From the NCBI GenBank assembly GCA_018831055.1, contig JAHJRE010000150.1, positions 1 through 34,320 of the forward strand: DNA of 34,320 nt, given 5' to 3'. This document shows, piece by piece, positions 32,067-34,320 of this stretch. Below the pieces are notes generated by a model that saw nothing but the letters and a program-made list of their open reading frames with translations, was not told the origin of the DNA and made no database searches. A program made the translations under genes and the position numbers. Positions within the stretch are counted from its first letter, which is position 1, and each line of letters begins with the position of its first letter. The stretch comes from Bacteroidota bacterium (GTDB taxonomy: Bacteria > Bacteroidota > Bacteroidia > Bacteroidales > B18-G4).

Positions 32067-34320
32067 ATGACCACTCTCCGTGAGCTGAAAGAAGGCGAAA
32101 AAGGCATCATTACCAAAGTCAGAGGTAGAGGCGCCTTTCGGAGGAGGATCATGGAAATGGGCTTTGTCAAAGGAAAGGAAGTAACCGTCATTAAGTCCGC
32201 TCCACTCAAGGACCCCGTGGAATACAGGCTAATGAATTATGAAGTATCCCTCCGTAGAAGTGAAGCTGCACTCATTGAAGTTGTTACCAGCGATGATTCA
32301 ATAAAGGAAGATAAAACCGGCTTATTCAATGGTATCCTACTTTCCAATGGTCTCAGGAAAAAAGTAAGGGAAAAAGAAAAAACCATTGATATAGCTCTGG
32401 TTGGCAATCCGAATTCGGGAAAAACTACACTATTCAACCTGGTTTCAAAATCCAGGGAACATGTCGGCAATTATGGTGGAGTTACAGTAGATGCCAAGAT
32501 GGCCCGGTTTAAAATGGATGGTTACACATTCAATATTACCGATTTACCGGGAACCTATTCTCTTACGGACTACTCTCCGGAAGAGCTCTATGTCAGAAAA
32601 CACATTTTCAGTGAAATACCAGATATCGTCGTTAATGTTATAGATGCATCCAACCTTGAAAGAAACCTTTTCCTCACTACGCAGTTGATCGACATGGACA
32701 TTCGGGTTGTTATCGCCCTTAACATGTATGATGAACTTGAAAAAAAGGGGGATGACTTTGATTTTGTTTCGTTGGGCAAAATGCTCGGAATTCCAATTAT
32801 CCCTACCATCAGCAATAAGAGTAAAGGATACAGGGAATTGTTCCGTAAAGTCATTCAAGTATATGAAGATCAGGATCCCGATGTCAGGCATATCCATATC
32901 AATTATGGCTTTGATATGGAAAATTCCCTTAGAAAGATCCAGGATGCATTATGGAAAAGTCATGCTTTTACCGATAGAGTTTCCTCGCGTTATTACGCCA
33001 TTAAGCTGCTTGAAGAAGATAAGTCAACCAATTTCAGCCTCTCCAAATTTGAAAATTACCCTGAAATAAACAGCATTGTTAAAAATGAAATACGCAAGCT
33101 TGAGCAACAATATAATGAAGAAACATCAACATTGATTGCTGATGCCAAATACGGCTTTATTTCGGGTGCATTAAAAGAAACCTATACCCCGAACAAACAG
33201 GAGATTAAGACAAGGGAGCAACGTTTTGACAGATTTCTTACCAGCAAATGGCTCAGTTACCCTATCTTTCTGTTTTTTATGTGGTTGATGTTTGAAACAA
33301 CATTTATTGTCGGGCAGTATCCTATGGACTGGATTGAAAGTTTTGTAGGCTTCCTGGGGGCATTCATTTCAGCAAACCTTGCAGATGGGGTTGTCAAGGA
33401 TCTTCTTGTAGATGGGATTGTAGGCGGGGTAGGTGGTGTGATAGTCTTTCTTCCTAACATACTCATATTGTTTCTGTTCATTTCCCTTATGGAGGATACG
33501 GGATACATGGCCAGGGTAGCTTTCATTTTAGACAAGTTAATGCACAATATCGGGCTTCATGGTAAATCTTTCATTCCCTTACTGATGGGATTCGGTTGTA
33601 ATGTTCCGGCTATTTTGGCTACCCGCACCATTGAGAGTAGAAATGACCGGCTTGTGACTATGCTGATCAATCCGTTCATGTCATGCAGTGCACGGTATCC
33701 GGTTTATATATTACTTATTAGTGCTTTCTTCGAAAAACAACAGGGACTTATTCTTTTCGGCATTTATCTGTTCGGTATTGCCATGGCAGCTTTCATGGCT
33801 TTGGTTTTCAAACGGACCATGTTCCGTGCCAAAGAAATGCCTTTTGTTATGGAATTGCCTCCGTATAGGATGCCTACCCTGAAAACAACCATCAGACATA
33901 CATGGTTTCGTGGAGAGCAGTATCTGAAAAAAATGGGAGGTGTAATTCTTTTTGCATCTATTATTATCTGGGCACTGGGCTATTTCCCCAGAAATAATTC
34001 TTTGCGGGAGTCTTATGACAATCAGGTCACAGAGGTCAGAAATTATTATGAATCACAAATAGGTAAATCCCAGCAATATTCATATTTAGGGCTTGATTTG
34101 TCCGTCGAAATGAACCAAAAAATTGACAGCATCATGTCTGAAAAGGTTTCAAGGCTTCAGGAATCATCTTTCATCGGAAGGATTGGAAAAGCGTTGGATC
34201 CTGTTTTGTCTCCATTGGGATTCAACTGGAAAATGAATGTGAGCCTTGTTGCAGGAATAGCTGCCAAAGAAGTTGTTGTGAGTACCCTTGGAGTTCTTTA
34301 TCACGAAGATACAGGAAATA
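32067..34320 (+). CDS. feoB: Ferrous iron transporter, FeoA-FeoB fusion (3' end outside the window)
   Basis: 751 codons are visible and the frame runs off the edge. Residues 1-75 are a FeoA-type SH3-like domain (LRELKEGEKGIITKVRG, RIMEMGFVKGKEVTVIKSAPL). The FeoB G-domain follows: G1 GNPNSGKT (113-120), G2 Thr140, G3 DLPG (159-162) and G4 NMYD (219-222). Then come the membrane channel segments, including MEDTGYMARVAF, the first gate region GFGCNVPAILATRTI, INPFMSCSARYPVY, and GIAAKEVVVSTLG near the edge. It imports Fe2+ across the inner membrane. The fusion of FeoA to FeoB is common in Bacteroidota. It follows the heptad repeat element and has its own -7 box. Confidence 0.95.
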   Translation, partial: MTTLRELKEGEKGIITKVRGRGAFRRRIMEMGFVKGKEVTVIKSAPLKDPVEYRLMNYEVSLRRSEAALIEVVTSDDSIKEDKTGLFNGILLSNGLRKKVREKEKTIDIALVGNPNSGKTTLFNLVSKSREHVGNYGGVTVDAKMARFKMDGYTFNITDLPGTYSLTDYSPEELYVRKHIFSEIPDIVVNVIDASNLERNLFLTTQLIDMDIRVVIALNMYDELEKKGDDFDFVSLGKMLGIPIIPTISNKSKGYRELFRKVIQVYEDQDPDVRHIHINYGFDMENSLRKIQDALWKSHAFTDRVSSRYYAIKLLEEDKSTNFSLSKFENYPEINSIVKNEIRKLEQQYNEETSTLIADAKYGFISGALKETYTPNKQEIKTREQRFDRFLTSKWLSYPIFLFFMWLMFETTFIVGQYPMDWIESFVGFLGAFISANLADGVVKDLLVDGIVGGVGGVIVFLPNILILFLFISLMEDTGYMARVAFILDKLMHNIGLHGKSFIPLLMGFGCNVPAILATRTIESRNDRLVTMLINPFMSCSARYPVYILLISAFFEKQQGLILFGIYLFGIAMAAFMALVFKRTMFRAKEMPFVMELPPYRMPTLKTTIRHTWFRGEQYLKKMGGVILFASIIIWALGYFPRNNSLRESYDNQVTEVRNYYESQIGKSQQYSYLGLDLSVEMNQKIDSIMSEKVSRLQESSFIGRIGKALDPVLSPLGFNWKMNVSLVAGIAAKEVVVSTLGVLYHEDTGN

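Noticed and set aside
32353-33069. Frames of 77-120 codons on both strands
   Set aside because: All lie within the feoAB frame, which stays open to the window edge and has full G-protein motifs.
1-34320. tRNA genes, riboswitches, insertion sequences or attachment sites
   Set aside because: No T-loop or cloverleaf pattern, no transposase and no direct repeats flanking a segment were found by reading; a covariance-model search was not possible.

Overview
The window looks like a chromosomal segment of a Bacteroidota bacterium, probably of the order Bacteroidales or a close relative. The evidence is a protein with a type IX secretion C-terminal domain, a TonB-dependent receptor with a carboxypeptidase-regulatory-like N-terminus, an S46 dipeptidyl-peptidase, lipoproteins of the FKBP/GldI type, and many upstream regions carrying the phylum's -7 promoter element TAnnTTTG. 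No rRNA, tRNA, CRISPR array, transposase or phage gene was seen. Most of the window is ordinary housekeeping and envelope DNA.

Layout. (1) 1-3710, minus strand: a tight four-gene operon (DUF4199 membrane protein, GT2, GT4, heptose-7-phosphate kinase) for surface glycan synthesis. (2) 3770-4531, plus: the SRP RNA gene ffs with a textbook promoter and a U-run terminator, followed at once by a YciO-like Sua5/YrdC protein. (3) 4535-6880, minus: TonB-dependent receptor. (4) 7019-10144, plus: a coupled trio of PAS-LuxR regulator, membrane-anchored MutS-like ATPase and HD-domain protein. (5) 10254-12401, plus: S46 peptidase of the DPP7 type, convergent with an amidohydrolase lipoprotein (12391-14040, minus). 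(6) 14124-15049: a DUF6580 membrane protein and a stand-alone GroES homologue, convergent. (7) 15234-24809, plus: small membrane protein, mutL, two rhomboid proteases, a T9SS-exported protein, an EEP-family hydrolase, uvrB and cysQ. (8) 24811-27786, minus: an NrnA-like DHH phosphodiesterase and two FKBP lipoproteins, ended by a strong terminator. (9) 27916-31780: ndk, an XRE-type regulator with a large upstream region full of operator-like boxes, a divergent POTRA/beta-barrel outer-membrane protein, and a DUF5063 protein. (10) 32067 to the end: a FeoA-FeoB fusion iron transporter, cut by the window edge.

Three non-coding signals stand out. First, two intergenic elements (about 15116-15199 and 31808-31996) are built on a strict 7-nt period with dyad symmetry around CAGGTTAC/GTAACCTG units; they appear to belong to one dispersed repeat family. 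Second, five near-identical copies of the box TTACAnnTGTAA lie in the 430 bp between the XRE regulator and the outer-membrane protein gene, and most of the boxes contain a perfect -7 promoter element, which suggests an operator superimposed on promoters. Third, the ffs gene shows a complete promoter-RNA-terminator unit with the next start codon only 14 nt after the U-run.

All functions are assigned by reading motifs; no database search was run. Where a start is given that is not the longest open frame, the reason is stated.
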